Origin: Roseisolibacter agri
GTDB taxonomy: Bacteria; Gemmatimonadota; Gemmatimonadetes; Gemmatimonadales; Gemmatimonadaceae
Length of the DNA stretch: 64,000 nucleotides
NCBI RefSeq assembly: GCF_030159095.1
Contig: NZ_BRXS01000004.1
Span: 243,673 to 307,672 of the forward strand
Direction: 5' to 3'
Part shown: positions 38,889-47,745 of the stretch, one piece after another
How positions within the stretch are numbered: the stretch's first letter is position 1
How the letters are laid out: each line of letters opens with the position of its first letter
The notes under the pieces: generated by a model
Databases searched by the model: none
What the model was told of the DNA's origin: nothing
The model's input: the letters and a program-made list of their open reading frames with translations, nothing else
Made by a program: the position numbers and the translations under genes

Positions 38889-39214
38889 GCGCGCCCTTCG
38901 TGACGACGCTCCGCTCGCGCGCGACGGAGCTGCGCGTGGGCGCGCCAGACGCCGCGAACCGCTGGACGGTGCGCGTGCAGATGGCCGAGGTGTGGGACGC
39001 GGTGCGCGTCAGCGCGCCCGCGACGGAGCCGGTGCTGGCGGTGAAGGTCGCGGCGCTGGAGGCGCTCTTCCCCGAGGCCACGTACCACGACGACTTCGTC
39101 GTGAAGCTGGGCGGGATCGAGGTCCTGGACGAGAACGCGACGCTGGCCGAGGCGGGGGCGCGGGACGGCTCGATCTTCCTGCTCGCGCACCGGCGCCGCC
39201 GCCCGATCCGCTGA
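38885..39214 (+). CDS. Small protein with possible ubiquitin-like beta-grasp fold
   Basis: A 109-residue protein starting at GTG within the stop of the previous gene. From about residue 28 the pattern resembles a beta-grasp: WTVRVQMAEVWDAVRVSA (two strands), LAVKVAALEALFP (helix), then DFVVKLGGIEVLDENATLAEAG and SIFLLAHRRRRPI, similar in layout to the ubiquitin LxxxGxxLxDxxTLxxxxIxxxSxLxLxxR region. The C-terminus lacks GG, so conjugation is not implied. Fold assignment is by eye and tentative. Confidence 0.65.
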   Translation: MSAPFVTTLRSRATELRVGAPDAANRWTVRVQMAEVWDAVRVSAPATEPVLAVKVAALEALFPEATYHDDFVVKLGGIEVLDENATLAEAGARDGSIFLLAHRRRRPIR

Positions 39215-39236
39215 CGCGGCTCCGGCCGCGCGTCTC

Positions 39237-40196
39237 ATGTCGCAACCCGTCCAGCCCGTCCCCACGCAGGCGCCCGTCGCGTTCGTGTCCCACTCCGACT
39301 GCGGCCGGCACGACACCGGGTGGGAGCACCCGGAGCACGTCGGCCGGCTGCGCGCCGTGCTGCGCGCCGTCGGGCGCGACATCCCCCTGTTCGAGGCGCT
39401 TCAGCACGTCGAGGCGCGCCACGCGACCCCCGAGGCGCTCGCGCTCGCGCACGACCCCGGCTACGTCGACGTGGTGCGCACGATGGCCGGGTCGGGCGGC
39501 GGGCGCCTGGACGCGGACACGGTCGTCAGCGCGGGCTCGTGGGACGCGGGGACGGCAGGCGCCGGCGCGGTGCTGGACGGCCTCGACCTCGTGATGGCCG
39601 GGAGCGCGCGACGCGCCTTCGCGGCCGTGCGTCCGCCGGGCCACCACGCGCTGCGCGCCTCGGGGATGGGCTTCTGCCTGTTCGGGAACGTCGCGCTGGC
39701 GGCGCACCACGCGCGCCGGCGGCACGGGCTGGAGCGCGTGCTGATCGTCGACTGGGACGTCCACCACGGCAACGGCACGCAGGCGCTGGTGCAGGACGAC
39801 CCCGGCATCCGCTTCGTGTCGATGCACCAGTGGCCGTGGTATCCGGGGACGGGTGCGGCCGACGACCGCGGGCCGCACGGCACGGTCTGGAACGTCCCGC
39901 TGCCCGGCGGCCTTCCACGGGAGCGCTACGTGGACGCGTGGGAGCGCGCGGTCGACGCCGCGACCACGGGCTGGACGCCCGAGCTGCTGATCGTGTCCGC
40001 CGGATTCGACTGCCTCGCGGGCGACCCGCTGGGCGCGTTCACGCTGGAGCTGGACGACGTCGACCGGATGACGCGGGCGCTGGTGGCGCGCGCGACGGAC
40101 TGGTGCGGCGGGCGCGTGGTGAGCGCGCTCGAGGGCGGCTACGCTCCCGACCGCGTGGGCGAGGCCTGCGTCGTGCACCTGCACGCTCTGCAATGA
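39237..40196 (+). CDS. Histone deacetylase-family (HDAC/AcuC-like) deacylase
   Basis: A zinc-dependent deacylase of 319 residues. Family motifs in order are GWEHPEHVGRL near the N-terminus, RPPGHHALRASGMGFCLFGN (paired His), DWDVHHGNGTQ (metal ligands), SMHQWPWYPGTG and, near the C-terminus, LEGGYAPD. Bacterial relatives act on acetylated small molecules or proteins; the substrate here is unknown. It starts 22 bases after the ubiquitin-fold-like gene. Confidence 0.92.
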   Translation: MSQPVQPVPTQAPVAFVSHSDCGRHDTGWEHPEHVGRLRAVLRAVGRDIPLFEALQHVEARHATPEALALAHDPGYVDVVRTMAGSGGGRLDADTVVSAGSWDAGTAGAGAVLDGLDLVMAGSARRAFAAVRPPGHHALRASGMGFCLFGNVALAAHHARRRHGLERVLIVDWDVHHGNGTQALVQDDPGIRFVSMHQWPWYPGTGAADDRGPHGTVWNVPLPGGLPRERYVDAWERAVDAATTGWTPELLIVSAGFDCLAGDPLGAFTLELDDVDRMTRALVARATDWCGGRVVSALEGGYAPDRVGEACVVHLHALQ

Positions 40197-40239
40197 GCCG
40201 GACGACGCCCGATCGGGCGACGTGCCGATCCCTCCCGCG

Positions 40240-41049
40240 ATGAACGCGCTGCCTCACGTTTCCCCGGCGGTCCTCCGCCTGGTCCAGGAGCTGGTCTTCG
40301 GGCGCTGGCGCGCCGCAGGAGAGGAGCTGTACCGCGAGGTCGGCGAGCTGCTGGAGGTGCGCGCGGGACAGGAGGTGCTGGTGTCCGGCTGCGGCGACGG
40401 CACGAGCTGCGAGTGGCTGGCCGAGCGCACGGGCGCGGCGGTGACGGGCGTCGATCCCGAGGCCGAGCGCATCGAGGCGGCCGACGAGCGCTTCCGCGAG
40501 CTGCTGGACGCGGGCACGCCGCTGCCGCTCTCGTTCCAGCAGGCGCCGCTGGACGACCTGCCGCACGAGACGGCGGTGTTCGACGCAGCGGTGGGCGAGC
40601 CGGTGCTCGCCGCGGCGGCCGACCCGGCGCGCGCGGTGGCCGAGCTGGCGCGCGTGGTGAAGCCGATGGGCGCGGTGGTGCTGCTGCAGCTGACGTGGAG
40701 CTCCGACATCTCGCCGGCGGCGCGCGCGCTGCTCGTCGAGCGGCTCGGCATGCGCCCGCAGATGCTGATGGAGTGGAAGCAGATGCTGCGCGACGCGGGC
40801 GTGGTGGACCTCCAGGTGCAGGACTGGACCGACGAGGCGGCCGAGGGCCCGAACGACGGCGAGGCGCCGCAGCTCACCTGGCAGCAGAAGGTGCAGATCG
40901 TCGGGCGCGCGTTCCGCCGGCGCGGGTGGCGGGAGGCGCTGGACGCGCTGGGGCGCGAGGAGTCGCTGCTGCGCGAGCTGTCGCGCGAGCGGGCGGTGGG
41001 CTTCCAGGTGATCCGCGGCGTGAAGTGGCCGCACGCGCGGGGCGCATGA
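40240..41049 (+). CDS. Class I SAM-dependent methyltransferase
   Basis: A 269-residue methyltransferase. Motif I is VLVSGCGDGTSCEWLA near residue 48, followed by VTGVDPEAERIEAA. A later VVKPMGAVVLLQL strand fits the core fold. The C-terminal 90 residues are helical. The substrate is unknown. I use the ATG at 40240; a GTG 18 bases upstream is in frame. It sits between the HDAC-like gene and corA with short gaps. Confidence 0.85.
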   Translation: MNALPHVSPAVLRLVQELVFGRWRAAGEELYREVGELLEVRAGQEVLVSGCGDGTSCEWLAERTGAAVTGVDPEAERIEAADERFRELLDAGTPLPLSFQQAPLDDLPHETAVFDAAVGEPVLAAAADPARAVAELARVVKPMGAVVLLQLTWSSDISPAARALLVERLGMRPQMLMEWKQMLRDAGVVDLQVQDWTDEAAEGPNDGEAPQLTWQQKVQIVGRAFRRRGWREALDALGREESLLRELSRERAVGFQVIRGVKWPHARGA

Positions 41050-41056
41050 GGGACGC

Positions 41057-42109
41057 ATGACGACCGACGCGCGCCTCACCGGCGCGGTCGCCGCGGCGAC
41101 CGGCACGCACGCGACGCAGCCCGGGTCGCGCACGCCGTTCAGCGTGTGGCGCGCGCCCGACGGCACGGTGCAGCGCAACCTGTCGCTGCAGGAGCTGACG
41201 CGCGCCTTCGCGTCGGGGGAGGGGCAGCTGTGGCTGGACGTGGACCTGTCGCAGCGCTCGCAGCACGCGCTGCTGGAGAAGGTGTTCCACTTCCACCCGC
41301 TGACGATCGAGGACACGCTCAACCCGCAGAGCCGTGTCAAGTACGAGGAGCACGACCAGTACCTGTTCGTCGTCGCGCGCGGCGTGCGCTTCTGCGACGA
41401 CACGAGCGACCCGTACGACATCGAGACGCTGAACCTCTACGCGTACCTCGGCCCGAACTGGCTCGTGACCGTGCACGCCGAGGGCGCGACGGCGATCTCG
41501 CAGGTGCGCGCGCGGGTGGACCAGGGGATCGACGTGCTGGCGCGTGGCCCCGCGCGCCTCATGCACGCGGTGCTCGACGAGGCGGTGGACGAGTTCTTCC
41601 CGATCCTCGACCGCGTCGACGAGTTCCTGGACGGGCTGGAGGAGCGCGTGTTCGTGCGCTTCGACCAGAGCGCGCTGCGCGACATCTTCTCGGTCAAGCG
41701 GCTGGTGCTGCAGCTGCGCCGCCACCTCGCGCCGCAGCGCGAGATGCTGAACCAGCTCACCAACCGGCCGAACGAGCTGCTGCCGCCCAGCACGCAGCTC
41801 TACTTCCGCGACGTGTACGACCACGTGCTGCGCATCAACGACTCGCTCGACGCATACCGCGAGCTGCTCTCGAGCACCCTGGACAGCTACCTGTCGCAGG
41901 TGTCGAACCGGCTCGGGCAGTCGTCGAAGGCGCTGGCGGTGGTGGCGACGGTGACGCTGCCGTTCGTGATCGTGAGCGGGATGTGGGGGATGAACTTCTC
42001 GCACATCCCGCTCGCGCACCATCCGCACGGGTTCTGGCTCCTGCTCGGCGCGCAGCTGCTGATCGCGGCGTGCATCCTCGCGGTGCTGCGCTGGCGCCGG
42101 ATCATCTGA
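41057..42109 (+). CDS. corA: CorA-family magnesium/divalent-cation channel
   Basis: A 350-residue inner-membrane channel, pentameric in the family. The long cytoplasmic N-terminal domain is followed by two C-terminal membrane helices. The signature GMN follows the first helix (VSGMWGMNF). The HFHPLTIEDTLNPQSRVKYEEH segment is typical of the family. It starts 7 bases after the methyltransferase stop. Confidence 0.93.
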   Translation: MTTDARLTGAVAAATGTHATQPGSRTPFSVWRAPDGTVQRNLSLQELTRAFASGEGQLWLDVDLSQRSQHALLEKVFHFHPLTIEDTLNPQSRVKYEEHDQYLFVVARGVRFCDDTSDPYDIETLNLYAYLGPNWLVTVHAEGATAISQVRARVDQGIDVLARGPARLMHAVLDEAVDEFFPILDRVDEFLDGLEERVFVRFDQSALRDIFSVKRLVLQLRRHLAPQREMLNQLTNRPNELLPPSTQLYFRDVYDHVLRINDSLDAYRELLSSTLDSYLSQVSNRLGQSSKALAVVATVTLPFVIVSGMWGMNFSHIPLAHHPHGFWLLLGAQLLIAACILAVLRWRRII

Positions 42110-42129
42110 CGCGCCACCAACTCGTGACG

Positions 42130-43002
42130 ATGCCGCCCGAGACGCGCCCCGGCCCACGCCCCGACGCGACGCCGGACGCCGAGCCGCCCGCGACCGCCGA
42201 GGTCACGGTGCCGCGCACGACCGTCGAGTATCCCGTGCCGCGCGCGACCGCGGAGCACGCGGTGGTGACCGAGTCGTCGCGCCTCACGCCGGGCCCCGGC
42301 CGCGCGGTGCCCGGGCGCGCGGCGCGCGTGGGGCTGCGGCTGTTCGGCCTCGTGGGGCTCGACACGGCGCACCACGACGTGCCGCAGGCGGTGCTGCCGG
42401 ACACGGAGCTCGTCGTCTACCGCGACGTCGGCGCGGTCGTCGAGCCGTCGCCGTACACCGCCGAGCCGCTCGGGGCGGTCGCGCTGGAGCGGCACCGCAG
42501 CGTGGTGGACGACGTGTTCGCGCGCCGCTCCATCGTGCCGGCGCCGCCGGGCACGGTGTTCCGCTCGCGCGAGGCGCTCGCCAGCTGGCTGGAGCTGCAC
42601 TACTTCTCGCTCGTCGAGGCGCTCGGCTTCGTGGAGGACCGCGCGGTCGCGCGCGTGACGGTGTCGTGGGCCGCGGACGCCGACGCCGCCAACCGCGCGA
42701 CGCCGCTGCATCTCGATTCCGGCGCGCCCGGCGAGGAGCGCGCCGAGTCGGACGCGCTGGTGGCCGAGGCGGCGGAGCCGTTCCGCGCGCTGCGGCGCGA
42801 GGCGGTGTCGCTGCTCGTGCTGCGCGCCGAGGAGCTGGGCGAGCCGGCCGCGGCGTACGCGTCGTTCCTGGTGGAGCGCGCGCGCTGGACGCAGTTCGAG
42901 CAGGCGGTCGCGCGCGAGGCGCAGCTGCGTCCAGGGCTGCAGCTGCGCGTGAGCGGGCCGTGGCCGCCGTACGACTTCGTGCGCATGCAGTTCCGCGGCT
43001 GA
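42130..43002 (+). CDS. Orphan GvpL/GvpF-like gas-vesicle-type protein
   Basis: A 290-residue protein. The N-terminal 70 residues are Pro/Thr/Glu-rich. The remainder resembles GvpL/GvpF: a first domain with PYTAEPLGAVALERHRSVVDDVF and VPAPPGTVF, then a helical second domain, and the C-terminal signature SGPWPPYDFVRM. No other gas-vesicle genes, notably no gvpA, are present in the window, so this may be a domain used for something else. The ATG at 42130 is chosen over a GTG six bases earlier. Confidence 0.75.
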   Translation: MPPETRPGPRPDATPDAEPPATAEVTVPRTTVEYPVPRATAEHAVVTESSRLTPGPGRAVPGRAARVGLRLFGLVGLDTAHHDVPQAVLPDTELVVYRDVGAVVEPSPYTAEPLGAVALERHRSVVDDVFARRSIVPAPPGTVFRSREALASWLELHYFSLVEALGFVEDRAVARVTVSWAADADAANRATPLHLDSGAPGEERAESDALVAEAAEPFRALRREAVSLLVLRAEELGEPAAAYASFLVERARWTQFEQAVAREAQLRPGLQLRVSGPWPPYDFVRMQFRG

Positions 43003-43069
43003 TCGGACGCCGCGCCCGCCGTTCCTCCCTCGCCCGCCGCTCCCGCCACCCCGCCTCCCGCCAGCCGCC

Positions 43070-44080
43070 ATGTTCTGTCCCGACTGCGGCACCTGGACCC
43101 GCGCCAGCCTCCCGCGCTGCACGCGCTGCAACGGCGTGCTGCCGACGCTGCCCGCGCGCGCCACGGAGGAGCCGCCCGACGAGGAGCTCTCGGCGCTGCG
43201 GCGCGCGACCGGCAACCGCATGGTCGTCGTGCGGCGGCTGGGGAGCGGCGGCATGGCGAGCGTGTTCCTCGCGCGGCACGCGGTGCTCGACACGCCGCTC
43301 GCGATCAAGGTCCTGCATCCGCACCTCGCGCGTGAAGCCGAGATGCGCGAGCGCTTCCGCCGCGAGGCCGAGGCGGCGGCGCGGCTGCGGCATCCGCACA
43401 TCTGCCCGATCCTCGACTACGGGTGGGGACCAGGCGTCGAGTACCTGGTGATGCCGTACCTCGGCGGCGGCTCGCTGGCCGACGCGATGGCGGGGCGCCG
43501 CACGATCGCGGCGGAGCGCGCCGCGGCGGTCGCCGCGCAGGCGGCGCAGGGGCTCGACTACGCGCACCGCCACGGCGTGGTGCACCGCGACGTGAAGCCG
43601 GACAACGTGCTGTTCGACGAGGAAGGCCACGCGATCGTGACCGACTTCGGCATCGCCAGCGCGCGCTTCCACGCGCGGCTGACGGCGACGGGCCGCGCGA
43701 TGGGCACGCCGCACTACATGAGCCCCGAGCAGGCGATGGGCCGGCTGCTCGACGGCCGCAGCGACGTGTACGCGCTGGGCGTGCTGCTGTACGAGATGCT
43801 CTCGGGCGATCCGCCGTTCGACGGCGCGGACTCGTACGCGGTGGGCTACAAGCACGTGCACGAGGCGCCGGTGCCGATCGAGGTCGCGGCGCCGGGCGTG
43901 CCGCCGGGCCTCGCCGCGATCGTGATGCGCTGCCTGGCCAAGAGCGCCGACGAGCGCTTCCAGCGCGCCGACGACCTGTCCGATGCGCTGCTCGGCTTCC
44001 TGATGGACCGTGGCGCTCCCGAGCTGCGGAGCGCGTGGCGCGCGCGGCGCGGAGGGTCGACGCCCTCGCGAGCCCGCTAG
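43070..44080 (+). CDS. Soluble Ser/Thr protein kinase with N-terminal zinc ribbon
   Basis: A 336-residue Hanks-type kinase. The N-terminus has two CxxC pairs (MFCPDCGTW and RCTRCNG) forming a zinc ribbon. The kinase core follows: glycine loop RLGSGGMASVFLA, VAIK-type Lys in LAIKVLHPHL, HRDVKPDNVLF (residues 172-182), DFGIAS and GTPHYMSPEQA. No membrane segment or sensor domain follows; the chain ends in a short basic tail. Substrates are unknown. Confidence 0.9.
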   Translation: MFCPDCGTWTRASLPRCTRCNGVLPTLPARATEEPPDEELSALRRATGNRMVVVRRLGSGGMASVFLARHAVLDTPLAIKVLHPHLAREAEMRERFRREAEAAARLRHPHICPILDYGWGPGVEYLVMPYLGGGSLADAMAGRRTIAAERAAAVAAQAAQGLDYAHRHGVVHRDVKPDNVLFDEEGHAIVTDFGIASARFHARLTATGRAMGTPHYMSPEQAMGRLLDGRSDVYALGVLLYEMLSGDPPFDGADSYAVGYKHVHEAPVPIEVAAPGVPPGLAAIVMRCLAKSADERFQRADDLSDALLGFLMDRGAPELRSAWRARRGGSTPSRAR

Positions 44081-44240
44081 AGCGGAGGACGGAACGGCGG
44101 AGAACGATGAAGCGGAGGACGAGACGGCGTGAGACGAAAGGGCGGCGTCTTGCCTGAAGCGTCGAGCCGGAAGGTCCGCCCCACCGTTTCACGCTCCATC
44201 GTCCTCCGCCGTATCGTTCTCCGCTTCACCGTCCTCCGCT
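44081..44240. repeat. Palindromic element A2
   Basis: This second copy of family A starts at the kinase stop codon. The left arm contains GCGGAGGACGGAACGGCGG and related units; the right arm has the mirrored units up to 44240. The stretch around GTGAGACGAAAGGGCGG and its mirror near 44175-44195 match the corresponding parts of A1. Confidence 0.8.
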
Positions 44241-44255
44241 CCATCCAGCCTTCCC

Positions 44256-45293
44256 ATGTTGAAGCTCGCGACCGAGATCGTCCCCGTCCACACGACGCAC
44301 CCCTTCGTCATCTCGCGCGGCGGCGCCAGCGAGTGGCGCACCGTCACCGTGCGCGTGCGCGACGCCGACGGCGCGGAAGGGTGGGGCGAGGCGGCGCCGA
44401 GCCGGTTCTACGGCGAGACGCCGGAGAGCGTGGTGGCCGCGGTGGAGCGCTTCCAGGACGCCATCGGCGACCTCGACGCGTGGTCGCTGGAGGAGGCCGA
44501 GGCGCGCATGCACCGGGCGCTGCGCTTCAACGGCGCGGCCAAGACGGGGGTGAGCGCCGCGCTGCACGACCTCGCCGCGAAGCGCGCGGGGCTCCCGCTC
44601 TGGAAGCTGTGGGGGCTCGATCCGGCGAAGGCGCCGCCGTCCAGCTTCACGATCGCCATCGCCGACGACGACGCCGTGCTGCGCGCGCGCATCGCCGAGG
44701 CGGCGCAGTACCCCGTGCTGAAGGTCAAGCTGGGGAGCCCGCGCGGGCTCGCGCGCGACCAACAGATCATCCGCATCGTGCGCGAGGAGGCGCCGGACAA
44801 GGTGCTGCGCGTCGACGCGAACGCGGCGTGGACGGCGAAGGGCGCCCTCGAGATCGGCGAGCTGCTCGCCGCGCTCGGCGTCGAGTTCATCGAGCAGCCG
44901 CTGCCGCCGCACGACCTGGACGGCATGCGCTTCGTGCGCGACCGCTCGCCGCTGCCGGTGGTGGCCGACGAGTCGTGCGTGATGGCGAGCGACGTGCCGC
45001 GCCTGGCCGGCGTCGTGGACGGCGTGAACCTCAAGCTCGCGAAGTGCGGCGGGCTGCGCGAGGCGATGCGCCTGATCGCGACGGCGCGCTCGCACGGCCT
45101 GCTCGTGATGGCCGGCTGCATGATCGAGACGAGCCTCGGCATCACGGCGGCCGCGCACCTGGCGCCGCTGCTGGACTGCGCGGACCTCGACGGCGCCGCG
45201 CTGCTGTCGGACGACCCGTACGCCGGCGCGACGATCACCGGCGGCGCGATCCGGCTGCCGGACGGTCCGGGGCTCGGCGTGACGCGCCGGTAG
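44256..45293 (+). CDS. Dipeptide (L-Ala-D/L-Glu) epimerase-like enolase-superfamily enzyme
   Basis: A 345-residue enolase-superfamily enzyme. The catalytic Lys lies in VLKVKLGSP, metal ligands in RVDANAAW, FIEQPLPPHD and VADESC, and the second Lys in NLKLAKCGG. The arrangement fits L-Ala-D/L-Glu epimerases used in murein peptide recycling, but substrate specificity in this family is hard to predict. It lies downstream of element A2. Confidence 0.83.
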   Translation: MLKLATEIVPVHTTHPFVISRGGASEWRTVTVRVRDADGAEGWGEAAPSRFYGETPESVVAAVERFQDAIGDLDAWSLEEAEARMHRALRFNGAAKTGVSAALHDLAAKRAGLPLWKLWGLDPAKAPPSSFTIAIADDDAVLRARIAEAAQYPVLKVKLGSPRGLARDQQIIRIVREEAPDKVLRVDANAAWTAKGALEIGELLAALGVEFIEQPLPPHDLDGMRFVRDRSPLPVVADESCVMASDVPRLAGVVDGVNLKLAKCGGLREAMRLIATARSHGLLVMAGCMIETSLGITAAAHLAPLLDCADLDGAALLSDDPYAGATITGGAIRLPDGPGLGVTRR

Positions 45294-45326
45294 CCGCCGA
45301 GGTTCGCGGGCCTGTTATCGTTCGGC

Positions 45327-47636
45327 GTGTCCGCTCCGCCGCTCCTCGACGACGCGCTCGCCGAAGTCGCGCTCGCGCTCCCGCTGTTCCGCACGTTCAC
45401 GTACGCGGCGCCCGAGTCGTCGCGCCACGCGCTCGTGCCGGGCGCGCGCGTCGTCGTGCCGTTCCGCGGCACGACGGAGATCGGCGTGTACCTCGGGCCC
45501 GGCGACCCGGCGACGCTGCGCGGGAAGAACGGCAAGGCCGTCACGCCGAAGGCGATCCTCGACGTGCCGGACGCCGAGCCCGCGCTCGGGCCGTCGCTGC
45601 TGACGCTGTGCCGGTGGATCGCGGACTACTACGTCGTGCCGATGGGCGTCGCGCTGCGCTGCGCGCTGCCGGCGCTACTCACGGGCGCCGCGGCGCCCAC
45701 GCCGTCGCAGCGCACGCACCGCGTGGCCACCATCGCGCGCCACATCGAGTCGCTCCTGCATCGTGACCGCATCTTCGCGCGCTCGCCGCAGCAGCGTGCG
45801 CTGTACGAGCTGCTGGAGGCCAACGGCGGCCGCGCGGCGGTGCACCAGCTGCTGGAGCAGCTGAAGTTCTCGCCGTCGGTGCTGAAGGGGCTCGTGGCGC
45901 GCGGGCTGGCCGTCGTCGACGACGAGGTGGTCGCGCGCGATCCGTTCGCGACGCGCGCGGTCGCGGCGCATCCATCGCACGTGCCGAGCGCCGCGCAGCG
46001 TGGCGCGGTGGACGCGATGGCGGCCGGCGGGGCGGGGGAGACGTTCCTCCTGCACGGCGTCACCGGCAGCGGCAAGACGCTCGTCTACATCGAGCTGCTG
46101 CGCCGCGTCGTGGAGCAGCGCGGGCGCAGCGCGATCGTGCTCGTGCCCGAGATCGCGCTCACGCCGCAGACGGTCGATCGCTTCCGCGCCGCGTTCGGCG
46201 ACCAGATCGCGGTGCTGCACTCGGCCCTCTCGGACGGCGAGCGCTACGACGCGTGGCTCGCGCTGCGGCGCGGCGAGAAGCGCATCGCGGTCGGCGCGCG
46301 CTCGGCCGTCTTCGCGCCGCTCGAGGACCTCGGCGCGATCATCGTCGACGAGGAGCACGAGTCGAGCTACAAGCAGGGCGAGTCGCCCCGCTACCACGCG
46401 CGCGAGGTGGCGATCGTGCGCGCGCGCGCGGCCGGCGCGGTCGTGGTGCTCGGCAGCGCGACGCCGAGCCTGGAGAGCTGGGCGAACGCCCAGGCGGGGA
46501 AGTTCCGGCTGCTCACGCTGCCCGCGCGCGTGGGCGGCGCGCAGCTGCCGTCAGTGGAGGTGGTGGACCTGCGCGTGGGGCGCGCCGCCGCGTGGAAGGC
46601 GTCGCAGGAGGGCCCGAAGTCGCCCGTCGATCAGGTGCTCAGCGCGCCGCTGCAGCGCGCGCTCGAGGAGACGCTGGCGAAGGGGGAGCAGAGCATCCTG
46701 CTGCTCAACCGGCGCGGGTACTCCGCGTTCATCCAGTGCGGCGACTGCGGCGACGTCTCCGTCTGCCCGAACTGCTCGATCTCGCTGACGTACCACCGCG
46801 CGCCCGAGCGGCTGGTGTGCCACTACTGCCAGCACCAGGAGTCGCCGCGGGACCGGTGCGCACGCTGCAGCGGCGAGACGCTGAAGCAGCGCGGGCTCGG
46901 CACGCAGCAGGTGGAGCGCATCCTCGCGGAGCGCTATCCGTTGGCGCGCATCGCGCGCATGGACGTCGACACGACGGGCGCCAAGTGGGCGCACGCCGAG
47001 ATCCTCGACCGCGTGGGCAACGGCGAGGTGGACGTGCTGCTCGGCACGCAGATGATCGCGAAGGGGCTCGACTTCCCGAACGTCACGCTGGTGGGCGTGA
47101 TCGACGCGGACACGGGGATCAACCTCCCCGACTTCCGCGCGTCGGAGCGCTGCTTCCAGCTCCTCAGCCAGGTGGCCGGGCGCGCCGGGCGCGGGCCGAA
47201 GGGTGGGCGCGTGCTGATCCAGACGCGCGTGCCCACGCACCACGCGGTGCGCTGCGCGCTGTCGCACGACTACCACGGCTTCGTGCGCGAGGAGGTCGAG
47301 GGGCGCGAGTCGCCGCCGTATCCGCCGATGGTGCGGCTGGCGAACGTGATCGTCAGCGGCACGCGCGAGGACACCACGGCCGCGGTGGCGCAGCACGCGG
47401 CCGCGTGGGTGCGCGCGCTCATGACGCGCCGCGGCACGGCCGGCGTGACGCTCATCGGGCCGGCACCGTGCCCGGTGGAGCGCGTGAAGCAGCGCTGGCG
47501 CTGGCACTTCCTGCTGAAGGCCGAGCAGCCGGGCGAGCTGACGCGCGTGGCGCGCTACTTCGTGGAGCGGTTCGAGGTGCCGAAGCGCGACGGGCTGCGG
47601 GTGGCGGTCGACCGCGACCCGGTGGCGCTGCTCTGA
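45327..47636 (+). CDS. priA: Primosomal replication restart helicase PriA
   Basis: PriA reloads the replisome at stalled forks. The 769-residue product has an N-terminal DNA-binding domain, Walker A HGVTGSGKT, the DEEH-type motif IIVDEEHESSYKQ, an eight-cysteine zinc region (CGDCGDVSVCPNC, then CHYCQ and CARCSG), and helicase motifs GTQMIAKGLDFPNV and QVAGRAGRG. The start is GTG; a TATCGT hexamer ends five bases upstream, suggesting a leaderless mRNA. Confidence 0.95.
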   Translation: MSAPPLLDDALAEVALALPLFRTFTYAAPESSRHALVPGARVVVPFRGTTEIGVYLGPGDPATLRGKNGKAVTPKAILDVPDAEPALGPSLLTLCRWIADYYVVPMGVALRCALPALLTGAAAPTPSQRTHRVATIARHIESLLHRDRIFARSPQQRALYELLEANGGRAAVHQLLEQLKFSPSVLKGLVARGLAVVDDEVVARDPFATRAVAAHPSHVPSAAQRGAVDAMAAGGAGETFLLHGVTGSGKTLVYIELLRRVVEQRGRSAIVLVPEIALTPQTVDRFRAAFGDQIAVLHSALSDGERYDAWLALRRGEKRIAVGARSAVFAPLEDLGAIIVDEEHESSYKQGESPRYHAREVAIVRARAAGAVVVLGSATPSLESWANAQAGKFRLLTLPARVGGAQLPSVEVVDLRVGRAAAWKASQEGPKSPVDQVLSAPLQRALEETLAKGEQSILLLNRRGYSAFIQCGDCGDVSVCPNCSISLTYHRAPERLVCHYCQHQESPRDRCARCSGETLKQRGLGTQQVERILAERYPLARIARMDVDTTGAKWAHAEILDRVGNGEVDVLLGTQMIAKGLDFPNVTLVGVIDADTGINLPDFRASERCFQLLSQVAGRAGRGPKGGRVLIQTRVPTHHAVRCALSHDYHGFVREEVEGRESPPYPPMVRLANVIVSGTREDTTAAVAQHAAAWVRALMTRRGTAGVTLIGPAPCPVERVKQRWRWHFLLKAEQPGELTRVARYFVERFEVPKRDGLRVAVDRDPVALL

Positions 47637-47745
47637 TCTCCGCTGGTCCCGTCTTCGGCGTCTGTTCAGGCGTGAGAGACGCCCGGGGCTCCGAGTCCGG
47701 CCGCCGCGCCTGTACGCGGCCCCGCGCTCCGGCGAGATTCGTCGC

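Noticed and set aside
41146-43002. A 618-codon frame fusing corA-overlapping sequence with the GvpL/F-like protein
   Set aside because: The first half is an out-of-frame shadow of corA; the GvpL/F-like product starts near 42130.
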